Source: Amycolatopsis vancoresmycina
Lineage (GTDB): Bacteria; Actinomycetota; Actinomycetes; Mycobacteriales; Pseudonocardiaceae
Direction: 5' to 3'
NCBI RefSeq assembly: GCF_000716785.1
Contig: NZ_JNYY01000031.1
Coordinates: 1 to 64,000 of the forward strand
DNA length: 64,000 nt
This document shows positions 56,529 through 64,000 of the stretch, one piece after another (position 1 is the stretch's first letter; each line of letters starts with the position of its first letter). A model generated the notes under the pieces. The model was not told the origin of the DNA. It did no database searches and saw only the letters and a program-made list of their open reading frames with translations. A program made the translations under genes and the position numbers.

Positions 56529-59500
56529 CGGTGTCCGAACTTCCCCACCACACGACCGAGGAGCCCGCGGCGCACCCCGCGCGATGGATGCCGACCCGCG
56601 CCGGAATCCTCAACGTCTGGCGCTACTACGACGAAGTCTTCGAGTTCCACGAAGGACGCCTGTTGCTGCGCGGGCCCAACGGCAGCGGGAAGTCCAAGGC
56701 CCTGGAGCTCCTGCTGCCCTTCCTGTTCGATGCGAACCTGCGCGCGAACCGGCTCTCGACGTTCGGCACGGGCGAACGCACCATGCACTGGAACCTGATG
56801 GGCGAAGGGGCAACAGGCACGACCCGGGTGGGGTACGTCTGGCTCGAGTTCCGCTTTCCCGGCGATCCCGTGCGCTGGTTCACCTGCGGCGCCCGGCTGC
56901 AGGCAAGCTCGCACACGACGACCGTGCACCCCGACTACTTCACCACCGGGCTGCGGATCGGCTCCGGCGGTCTCTCCCTCGTCAACGAAGCGGGCCAGCC
57001 ACTGACCAAGAACGCGCTGGAGGAGCGTCTCGGATCGGACGGTGTCGTCCACGGCAACGCGAGCGACTACCGCGCGGAGGTACGCGCGACACTGTTTTCC
57101 GGACTGAACGAGCAGCGTTTCGACGCGTTGATCATGGCGTTGCTCCAGCTGCGGATGCCCAAGCTGTCGCAGCGGCTCGACCCCAGCCTCCTCTCCAGCC
57201 TGCTTTCGCGAGCGCTGCCGCCGCTGGGCCAGCAGGAGATCACCGAACTCGCTGAAGGATTCGAACGGCTTGACGCCCAGCGAGACCGGCTCAAGTCGCT
57301 CGAGAAGGAGGTCGCAGCCACCCGGACGCTGGCCGGCCGGCAGCGAACTTATGCGCAGCGCGTCTTGCGGGCCAGGGCCGCGACTCTGATCTCGGCGACC
57401 ACCGAGCTGGACAACCTGGCGAAGGCCGCTCGTGATTCCGCAGAACGCCATGAGACCACCGCACGTCGCAAAGACGAAGCGGAACACCGCGCCGACGAGC
57501 TCGCCGCGGATCTCAGGACCACCGAAGCGCGCAAGAACGGCCTGATGGAGAGTGAAGAGTACAAGCAGGGCCAGGAACTGGACCGGCTGCGCAGTCGGAC
57601 AGCCAGGGCGAAGGCCGACGCGAAGCGGATCGGTCTGGACGCAGCGAACAAACGAGCCGCCGCGGACGAAGACGAGAAGGCTCGGCTGGCCGCTGCGCGG
57701 ACGCTGGACCTGCAGGTCGAAGCCATCCGAGCCCAAGAGCTCGAGACTCGCAACGCAGCCACCCGGGCCGGCCTGACCAGCGTGCACCAGGAGGTTTCGG
57801 CTCGACTGGAAGCCGAGCCGGGCAAGGCTCGCGCCTTGCTCACCGGAGCCGTGCGGAGCCGCAGGGCCCAGCTCGATGTGGTCGCAGAGGCGCTCAACCG
57901 CCACGAACGCGCCGTGGACCGGCGCGCACAGGCGGAAACCGGTCTCGAGATGGCCAGGACCCGCCTCACGGGGGCGCAGGACAAGCTCACGGTCGCCATC
58001 ACCGAACGCGAGAGCGCCTTGACCACGTTGGGCAACGAGCTTCTCGCTTGGGCGACCGGCTGCCGCGAGCTGACCATCTCCGATCCGGAATTGCTGCTGG
58101 CTCAGCTGGATTCCGAACCGGCGCTGCTCGCGCTCGTCGATTCGGCCGCAGCGCCGACCCTGCAAGACATCACTCGCCGCGAGACGACAACCGGTTCGGC
58201 GCTGGACGTCGCTCGCCGCGAACGCACTGACCTGGTGACGGCCCTCGACCGGCTCCGCACCGAACGAGACCTGCCACCGGCCGCTCCACGGACGCGCACG
58301 ACCGACCGCACCACCATGAACGGCGCGCCACTGTGGCGGCTCGTCGACTTCGCCGACCGGACACAGTCCCGGACAGCGGCAGCGATCGAGGCAGCGCTCG
58401 AAGGAAGCGGCCTGCTGGATGCCTGGGTCGGCCCGCGCGGCCAGATCGCCGGTCACGACGTGTTCGCGGATCCCGGCGCCCTTCCCCCGGTCGACGGCCG
58501 CTCGCTCGGCGATGTCCTGGTTGCCGAACGCGACGCGGGCGTCGAGGCCGCAGTCGTCGAGCGACTGTTGCGGTCGATCGCCTTCGGTGCGCAGCTACCC
58601 GCGGACGCGCCCGCGGCGATCGCGGCCGACGGGTCGTGGCGGCTGGGGTCGCTCGTCGGCAGCTGGGAAAAGGAGCACGCTTCCTACATCGGGACGTCCG
58701 CGCGGCAACGAGCTCGGCAACGCCGAATCGACGAGCTGACCGCGTCCGTCGCGGAGTACGACGGCTTGCTCGCCTCACTCGGCGAAGAACTGAACGCGTT
58801 GCGGACACGCCGCGAAGTCATCGCCCACGAACGGGCAACGCGACCCGATCACGGTGCGGTGACCGAGGCGACGAACCTGGCGTTCCGACGTGAATCGGAA
58901 CGTGACGCCGCCGAGCAGCACGTCCGTGATCGCGTGGCCGAGGTCGCCGCAGGCGATCGGGAGGTGGCAAGTGCGCTCCACGAGCTGAGTCGCGTCGCCG
59001 CCGAGCACGGTGTCCCGACCGATCGTGCGGCCCTCGGAAACCTCGCTGCCGCCACCACTTCGTACCAGGACCAGGCCGGCGCCTGGCTGGATGCCCACAC
59101 CGAGCTCGTCTCCTTCCGGCACGCCGCCGGGGCCGCAACCGAACAGGCCCGGCGTTCGGCCGCGGTCGCGTCCGAACGCGAAGTCGAAGCAGCAACGGCC
59201 GCTGAAGAGCACGAAAGCCTCGCCGCGACGCTCGAAGCCGTGGACAGCACGTTCGGCGTCGACTATCGCGAGGTGCTGGGCGAAATCGAGGTCTTGCGAA
59301 ACAGGTCCCTGCAGCTGAGCAGCGATCAGCGAGCGACCACGCAGCTGGTCACCGAGCTCGCCGGAAAATTGGGTGAACTGAAAATCCAGCACCGGACCGA
59401 TGCCGAAGCGCACGCCTCGAGCGCGAACCGCCGCGACGGTGCGGCGGATCGATTCCGGCAGCTCGCCTCGGGCATTTTCGCGGCCGACAGCGGAATCGAC

Positions 59501-60598
59501 GGCCAGGCCGGGTTCGATGCCACGCTCCACGCGTCGGACGGCGTCCGTGCCGCGCTGGACGCTGCACGGCTGGTGGCGGCGGCCTGGCCGGCCGTTCCGC
59601 ACTCGCCCGCCAACATCGGCGACGCGTTGCACCGCCTTTCCGAATCCGTTCACTCCTGCCGCGAGACGTTGAAGTCGCGGGCCGACCTCGACCTCGAGAC
59701 GGACGACGACGTCCAGGTCTTCACCGCGGTGGTCGACGGCCTCCGGGTGGGCGCCGCGGAGCTGCTGAACATCCTGCAGGCCGAGGCCGAACAGAGCCGG
59801 CACGAGATCACCGAGCGAGAGCGGCAGCTCTTCGACCAGACCCTCACGGGCGATACGCGCCGGCATCTGGCCGCCCGGATCAGGCAGGCGAACGAGCTCG
59901 TCGACGGGATGAACGCGCGTCTGGAGCGAGTACGCACAGCGTCCAAGGTGGCAGTCAGGCTGGTCTGGCAGGTCGCACCCGAGCTGCCTGCCGGGACGAA
60001 AGCGGCGCGTGACCTTCTGCTCAAGGACCCGGCCGGGCTGGCCGACGCGGAGCGGGAGGCGCTGCACCGGTTCTTCCGGGACCGCATCGAGCAGGCCAAG
60101 GCGGACGACACCGCAACGAGCTGGGAGCAGCAGCTCAGCCAGGTCTTCGACTACACCGCGTGGCACCAGTTCGTCGTCAAGGTCGACCGGGCCAACGGCG
60201 AAGGCTGGAAGCTGCTGACCCGGAAGCTGCACGGTGCGCTGTCGGGCGGGGAGAAGGCGATCGCGCTGCACTTGCCGTTGTTCGCCGCCGTCGCGGCGCA
60301 TTACCAGGCGGCGCCGCAGGCACCCCGCGTCATCCTCCTCGACGAGGTCTTCGTCGGGGTCGACACCACCAACCGCGGGCAGGTGTTCGCGCTCCTGTCG
60401 GCGCTCGACCTCGATCTCATGCTGACGTCGGACCACGAGTGGTGCGTGTACTCCGAGCTGAGCGGCATCGGCATCCACCAGCTGATCACGGGCACCGACG
60501 GCGACGATGCGGTGACGACGGCCCGATTCACCTGGGACGGGCACGAGCTGCTTACGGCCGCTCCGTCCACCGGGCCCCGTACACCAGCCCGGGCGTGA
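56525..60598 (+). CDS. jetC: Wadjet JetC (TIGR02680 SMC/SbcC-like ATPase)
   Basis: 1357 residues. SMC-type ATPase that extrudes DNA loops. Walker A GPNGSGKS (50-57) and the start of the head domain come first, then coiled-coil arms (about 240-560 and 730-1130) around a hinge-like globular region (about 590-720). The C-terminal head has signature LSGGEK (1239-1244) and Walker B VILLDEVF with D1273 and E1274. The D-loop FVGVDTTNRGQ follows. The C-terminus overlaps the convergent hypothetical gene by 47 bp. With JetA, B, D it forms the plasmid-restricting system of the set usually called type II. Confidence 0.95.
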   Translation: MTVSELPHHTTEEPAAHPARWMPTRAGILNVWRYYDEVFEFHEGRLLLRGPNGSGKSKALELLLPFLFDANLRANRLSTFGTGERTMHWNLMGEGATGTTRVGYVWLEFRFPGDPVRWFTCGARLQASSHTTTVHPDYFTTGLRIGSGGLSLVNEAGQPLTKNALEERLGSDGVVHGNASDYRAEVRATLFSGLNEQRFDALIMALLQLRMPKLSQRLDPSLLSSLLSRALPPLGQQEITELAEGFERLDAQRDRLKSLEKEVAATRTLAGRQRTYAQRVLRARAATLISATTELDNLAKAARDSAERHETTARRKDEAEHRADELAADLRTTEARKNGLMESEEYKQGQELDRLRSRTARAKADAKRIGLDAANKRAAADEDEKARLAAARTLDLQVEAIRAQELETRNAATRAGLTSVHQEVSARLEAEPGKARALLTGAVRSRRAQLDVVAEALNRHERAVDRRAQAETGLEMARTRLTGAQDKLTVAITERESALTTLGNELLAWATGCRELTISDPELLLAQLDSEPALLALVDSAAAPTLQDITRRETTTGSALDVARRERTDLVTALDRLRTERDLPPAAPRTRTTDRTTMNGAPLWRLVDFADRTQSRTAAAIEAALEGSGLLDAWVGPRGQIAGHDVFADPGALPPVDGRSLGDVLVAERDAGVEAAVVERLLRSIAFGAQLPADAPAAIAADGSWRLGSLVGSWEKEHASYIGTSARQRARQRRIDELTASVAEYDGLLASLGEELNALRTRREVIAHERATRPDHGAVTEATNLAFRRESERDAAEQHVRDRVAEVAAGDREVASALHELSRVAAEHGVPTDRAALGNLAAATTSYQDQAGAWLDAHTELVSFRHAAGAATEQARRSAAVASEREVEAATAAEEHESLAATLEAVDSTFGVDYREVLGEIEVLRNRSLQLSSDQRATTQLVTELAGKLGELKIQHRTDAEAHASSANRRDGAADRFRQLASGIFAADSGIDGQAGFDATLHASDGVRAALDAARLVAAAWPAVPHSPANIGDALHRLSESVHSCRETLKSRADLDLETDDDVQVFTAVVDGLRVGAAELLNILQAEAEQSRHEITERERQLFDQTLTGDTRRHLAARIRQANELVDGMNARLERVRTASKVAVRLVWQVAPELPAGTKAARDLLLKDPAGLADAEREALHRFFRDRIEQAKADDTATSWEQQLSQVFDYTAWHQFVVKVDRANGEGWKLLTRKLHGALSGGEKAIALHLPLFAAVAAHYQAAPQAPRVILLDEVFVGVDTTNRGQVFALLSALDLDLMLTSDHEWCVYSELSGIGIHQLITGTDGDDAVTTARFTWDGHELLTAAPSTGPRTPARA

Positions 60599-61403
60599 GG
60601 TGCCTGAACTGCAGGTGCACCTCCCCCACCGAATCCACCCGCTCCAACCGCCCCCGGTACCCAGGATCCGCGATATCCCGCTCAAACGCCGCGTCCAACG
60701 TCAGCACCTCCGGTGGCCCCTCCTTCCCGAACCGCACCCGCAGGTCGAAAACCTCGCACCGGTCACGGGGGACGTACACCAGGTTCGAACCCGGCTGCGC
60801 CTTGAACACCGCCGCGAACTCCCACGTCTCTCCCCTGGACAGCGGGCGCGGCAGTTCCACCGTGCCCTCGGACAGGGTTCCGCCGTACAGGACCATCCCG
60901 TCGGCCCCGCCGGTGGCCAGGGAAAACGACCTCAGGCCGTCCTGGTCCGCCACCACTCTGTGCTGCTCGAACAGCGACGACTCCGCCAGCGCCAACGTCA
61001 GCGACGCCGTGTGCCAGCTGCCCGGCGAAGCAGCCACTGGCGAGCCCACGGCCAGCTCTGCCAGGAGCTCTATTGCCTCGTCCACCCGGCGCCGCACTGT
61101 TCGCGGGTCTCGGTCGACCCGCGAGGCCGCCCACCGGACTCTGTCCTGGTACAGCGGCTGGCGGGCCTCCGCCGTTATCGCGAAGGCCGCCAGTACCGCC
61201 ACCCTCAGGTCCTCCGGCAGGTGCGTCGACAGCTCGGACAACCTGGCCGTCACCTTCGCCCGGATCACCACCATTCCGTCCGCTTCCGAGACCGCGCAGG
61301 CCGTCCGCAACACCGGGCCCACCCGGTCCGGGAGCCTGCTCGCCTGCAGCCCTCGGCCCTTCCGCAGCGATTTCAGCTCCCGGACCAGCTCAGCGCGCTC
61401 CAC
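60552..61403 (-). CDS. Uncharacterised two-domain protein next to Wadjet
   Basis: 283 residues from GTG 61403. The N-terminal half (about 1-115) is helical (ELVRELKSLRKGRGLQASRLPDRVG; VAVLAAFAITAEARQPLYQDRVRWAASRVDRDPRTVRRRVDEA). This segment recurs in many actinomycete proteins and looks like a DNA-binding or adaptor module. The C-terminal half (about 125-283) is beta-rich (YGGTLSEGTVELPRPL, VYVPRDRCEVFDLRVRFG) and may bind a ligand. No family with a known function is recognised. It overlaps the VWA gene by 14 bp, so they are co-expressed, and its 3' end runs into jetC. Confidence 0.75.
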   Translation of the reverse strand: MERAELVRELKSLRKGRGLQASRLPDRVGPVLRTACAVSEADGMVVIRAKVTARLSELSTHLPEDLRVAVLAAFAITAEARQPLYQDRVRWAASRVDRDPRTVRRRVDEAIELLAELAVGSPVAASPGSWHTASLTLALAESSLFEQHRVVADQDGLRSFSLATGGADGMVLYGGTLSEGTVELPRPLSRGETWEFAAVFKAQPGSNLVYVPRDRCEVFDLRVRFGKEGPPEVLTLDAAFERDIADPGYRGRLERVDSVGEVHLQFRHLTPGLVYGARWTERP

Positions 61404-62052
61404 TGTTCTCTCCCTCAGTGCGTTTCCATGGCAACCCCTTTGCGAGCCCCCGCGCCGACAGGGTGCGGTCGGCCGGTGGACGGGAAGTGGACAGAACGTG
61501 CATCACCGAGGCGATCAACGCCGTTCCCATGCGGATGCCGTCGCAGGCGAGGTAACTGCGGAACGTGCCGATCCGGGTCAGTGCCTCGCGGTCCGCGTCG
61601 CCGAGGCCGAACGTCACCACCCGGGGACAGCAGGGCCACGAGGGGTCCGAAAACGCCGCGTACGCCGCCGGCCACGTCACCGGGTCCGTCGGCTGGCCGT
61701 CGGACAGGAAGAACACCAGTGGGCGGTGGACGCGTACGCGGTGGCGCCGCAACGCCGAGACCTCGCGGTCGATCTCGGCGCGCAGGAACTTGAACAGGGG
61801 GCCGAAGTTCGTTCCCGCGCACGGGCCCGGTTTCGGCAGCTCGGCGAGGTCGTCCATCGGGAGCAGGGACTGGACGACCTGCGGCCGCTCGCCGAAGCCG
61901 ACCACGCTGCAGAACACGCGGTCGGCCACCGACGCGTCCGCGTGGACCGCGCCGCGGAATTCGCGCAAACCCGTGTTCAGCTCGTCGAAGTGGTCGGCCA
62001 TCGAGAGCGAGACATCGCACGCCACGTAACACGGCAACACGTCGGACCCCAT
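61390..62052 (-). CDS. VWA-domain protein (TerY-like)
   Basis: 220 residues. Von Willebrand A fold with a complete metal site: D-x-S-x-S at 13-17 (DVSLSM), Thr in CAGTNFGPLFKFL, and Asp in LSDGQPTD. No export signal, so cytoplasmic; TerY-type VWA proteins bind partner proteins. AAGGAG lies 8 nt before the ATG. Together with the preceding 283-aa protein, it looks like a two-gene unit of unknown role beside the defence operon. Confidence 0.87.
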   Translation of the reverse strand: MGSDVLPCYVACDVSLSMADHFDELNTGLREFRGAVHADASVADRVFCSVVGFGERPQVVQSLLPMDDLAELPKPGPCAGTNFGPLFKFLRAEIDREVSALRRHRVRVHRPLVFFLSDGQPTDPVTWPAAYAAFSDPSWPCCPRVVTFGLGDADREALTRIGTFRSYLACDGIRMGTALIASVMHVLSTSRPPADRTLSARGLAKGLPWKRTEGENSGAR

Positions 62053-62200
62053 ATCGGTTTCTCCTTCACACCCCTGATCGACCGGCAGAGCTTGCCAACT
62101 CCGCGTGCACCGAACGTGGAAGAAATGCGGATTCGCGAAACCCGGACGGCCGATTGCGCGACATGAAAAGAGGACAGCAAGCTGACGCCGGGGAGGCCGC

Positions 62201-64000
62201 GTGGAGTTTCGGATGCTCGGCCCGCTGGAGGCGTGGCACGACGGCGTGCCGGTGCCGCTGGGTGACCAGCAGCAGCGGTTCGTCCTCGTCGTGCTGCTCC
62301 TGCACGCCAACAAGCCCGTGACACCCGCCCGCCTGGCCGAAATCGTCTGGGCCGACCGCGAAGCCAAGCCCACCCTCGTGCGCAGCTACATCAAGCGGCT
62401 GCGGGACGTCGTCGGGGACGCGACCATCGAGACCACCCCGACCGGCTACCTGCTGCGGATCGGCGACGACCAGCTCGACACCGCGCGGTTCGCCCGGCTG
62501 CGCGCCGAAGCCGCCGACGTCCGCGCCGACGACCCGCGCCGGGCGATCGCGCTGCTGCGCGAGGCCGTCGGCCTGTGGCGGGGCAAGTTCCTCGAAGACA
62601 TCGACATCGACCGCGTCGGCGGGGCCGAGGTGATCTCGCCCGACGAGAGCTACCCCGACGTCGTCGGCGACCTGGCCGAGCTGGAGATCGAGGCCGGCGA
62701 CCACCGCCCGGCGCGCGACCGGCTGCGGCCGCTCGTCCAGGCCGATCCGGCCAGCCAGAAGCACGCCGAACTGCTCATCCGCGCGCTGCTCGCCGGCGGC
62801 GACCGGGTGGCGGCCCTGCGCGTCTTCCACGGCACCCGCGAGGCCCTCGCCGCGCTGCGGATGGCGCCCGGGCCGGTGCTGCGCAAGCTCGCCGCGCGGG
62901 CCGAGCAGGGCGATCCGCCCAGCTCGCTGCCGTCGCGGCCCGGCGGGTTCACCGGCCGGGCCGGGGAGATCGCCGCGATCGAGGCCGCCGCCGGGGCCGG
63001 GCGGCGCGCCGTCTGGGTCAGCGGTGCGCCCGGGGTCGGCAAGACCGGGCTGGTGGTCGAGGCCGCGCACCGGCTGCGCGGCCGGTTCCCCGACGGCCAG
63101 CTGCTGGTCCGGCTGAACGGCTTCACCCCCGGCGTCGACCCGGTCGACGTCGGCGACGCCCTCAGCGAGCTGCTGATCGAACTCGGCGTGCCCGCCGAGC
63201 AGATCCCGGCCACCGTGGGCCGCAAGGTCACGCTCTACCAGGCGACGCTCTGGGGCACGCGCACGCTCGTCGTGCTGGACAACGCCGCGTCGCCCGCGCA
63301 GATCCGGCCGCTGCTGCCCGAGGCGGACGGCTGCCTGGCCGTCATCACCAGCCGCCGGATGGGCGACGCCGACACCGGCGAGCCCCTCCGGCTCGCGCCG
63401 CTGCCGCCGGAGGAAGCGATCGAGCTGTTCCACACGCTCATCGGGCCGTCGCGGGTGCGCGGCCGGGCGGCCGAGGTGGCCAAGGTCGTCCGGCGGTGCG
63501 GTTACCTGCCGATGCCCGTCCGGGTGGCGGCCGCGCTGTTCCGGCGGCACGACCGGTGGCCGCTGGAGCACCTGCTGCGCCTGCTCGAGGAAAACGGGCC
63601 GTGGGGCACCGAGGACGACGGCGGCACCGCTGCCGTCCGCGCGTCCTTCCACCAGCTCGGGGAGCCGCAGCGGGCCCTGTTCCGGCTGCTCGGCAGCCTG
63701 CCGGGGCCGGACGTGGACGTCACCGGCGGGGCGGCGCTGGCCGGCTGCGACGTCGCCGAAGCGCGGCTGCTGCTCGACGACCTGCACGAGGTCAGCCTGC
63801 TGGAGGAGGCCGCGCCCGAGCGGTACCAGATGCTCGACCCGCTCAAGGAGTTCGCCGCCGTCGAGCCGGCGCCACGGCACGCGCTGGTGCGGCTGCTCGA
63901 CTACTACCTCGTCACGCTGGCGGGTGCGGTCGCCGCCGCGTACCCCTTCGACCGTGCGCAGCTGCCCTCGACGACGGACCGGTTCTGCCCGGTGACGCCG
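62201..64000 (+). CDS. AfsR/SARP-like NB-ARC transcriptional regulator, cut by window end
   Basis: 600 codons are open from GTG 62201 (GGGGAGG upstream) to the last base. The N-terminal OmpR-type DNA-binding domain (1 to about 90: FRMLGPLEAWHDGVPVPLG, RSYIKRLRDVVGD, PTGYLLRI) is followed by the BTAD helices (about 95-245). NB-ARC ATPase begins at about 250 with Walker A GAPGVGKT (275-282), kinase-2 TLVVLDN and TSRR. The TPR/effector C-terminus is outside the window. Such regulators control secondary metabolism or phosphate/ATP-linked switches, but the target is not visible here. Divergent from the VWA gene. Confidence 0.88.
   Translation, partial: MEFRMLGPLEAWHDGVPVPLGDQQQRFVLVVLLLHANKPVTPARLAEIVWADREAKPTLVRSYIKRLRDVVGDATIETTPTGYLLRIGDDQLDTARFARLRAEAADVRADDPRRAIALLREAVGLWRGKFLEDIDIDRVGGAEVISPDESYPDVVGDLAELEIEAGDHRPARDRLRPLVQADPASQKHAELLIRALLAGGDRVAALRVFHGTREALAALRMAPGPVLRKLAARAEQGDPPSSLPSRPGGFTGRAGEIAAIEAAAGAGRRAVWVSGAPGVGKTGLVVEAAHRLRGRFPDGQLLVRLNGFTPGVDPVDVGDALSELLIELGVPAEQIPATVGRKVTLYQATLWGTRTLVVLDNAASPAQIRPLLPEADGCLAVITSRRMGDADTGEPLRLAPLPPEEAIELFHTLIGPSRVRGRAAEVAKVVRRCGYLPMPVRVAAALFRRHDRWPLEHLLRLLEENGPWGTEDDGGTAAVRASFHQLGEPQRALFRLLGSLPGPDVDVTGGAALAGCDVAEARLLLDDLHEVSLLEEAAPERYQMLDPLKEFAAVEPAPRHALVRLLDYYLVTLAGAVAAAYPFDRAQLPSTTDRFCPVTP

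Noticed and set aside
52343..64000. Defined integrative element bounded by att sites at tRNA-Arg
   Set aside because: I found no second copy of the tRNA 3' end and no integrase gene in the window, so only adjacency can be claimed.

Overview
The window is GC-rich (about 72% in the lines I counted by hand). It has the gene style of a high-GC actinomycete: frequent GTG starts, 1-4 bp stop/start overlaps (GTGA, ATGA, TGATG), an MprAB/HtrA/SepX neighbourhood and AfsR-type regulators. A vanY-vanRS-vanXAH glycopeptide-resistance locus makes a Pseudonocardiaceae member such as Amycolatopsis the best guess; this is inference, as no rRNA or other species marker lies in the window. Both ends are cut inside genes.

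Left third (1-23.7 kb): ordinary accessory metabolism. It holds a propionyl-CoA-synthetase-like ligase, a secreted GH20 hexosaminidase, a MOSC/TetR/lipoprotein operon facing an M20 peptidase, and an aldehyde dehydrogenase/DUF779 pair facing its GAF-type regulator. Further on are an FMN-reductase/SnoaL fusion, an SGNH hydrolase with a TetR regulator, several GNAT proteins and an EamA transporter. A PAS-GGDEF-EAL protein with ruined catalytic motifs follows, then a PF04672 methyltransferase divergent from a P450/secreted-hydrolase pair, and a GAF-LuxR regulator.

23.7-28.9 kb: a complete D-Ala-D-Lac (vancomycin-type) resistance locus. VanY lies beside VanR/VanS, and convergent vanH-vanA-vanX follows. 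GC falls sharply towards vanH, which sits next to a tandem-hairpin repeat and tRNA-Ala(CGC); this suggests partial import.

29-52 kb: a housekeeping stretch with the gene content of M. tuberculosis Rv0981-Rv0996. It includes mprA-mprB, a pepD-like htrA, moaB2/mogA, mscL, the ruc-like zinc-ribbon chaperone gene, 5-FTHF cyclo-ligase, galU, moeA, rimJ and sepX/glpR. It is interrupted by an insertion containing an epimerase, a decayed IS5-family element, a two-component system, a membrane glycosyltransferase, and a tightly coupled five-gene operon (GT2, DUF2064, methyltransferase, Mo-cofactor oxidoreductase, small membrane protein) of unknown product. Regulatory sites visible here are a CIRCE (HrcA) element in front of the ruc-like gene, two near-identical 11-bp-spaced direct repeats upstream of mprA and htrA, a DeoR-type site, and two perfect DnaA boxes.

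52-64 kb: directly after tRNA-Arg(CCT) comes a four-gene Wadjet (Jet) plasmid/DNA-defence operon in the unusual order D-A-B-C. A convergent hypothetical/VWA pair follows, and then an AfsR/SARP-like NB-ARC regulator cut by the window end.
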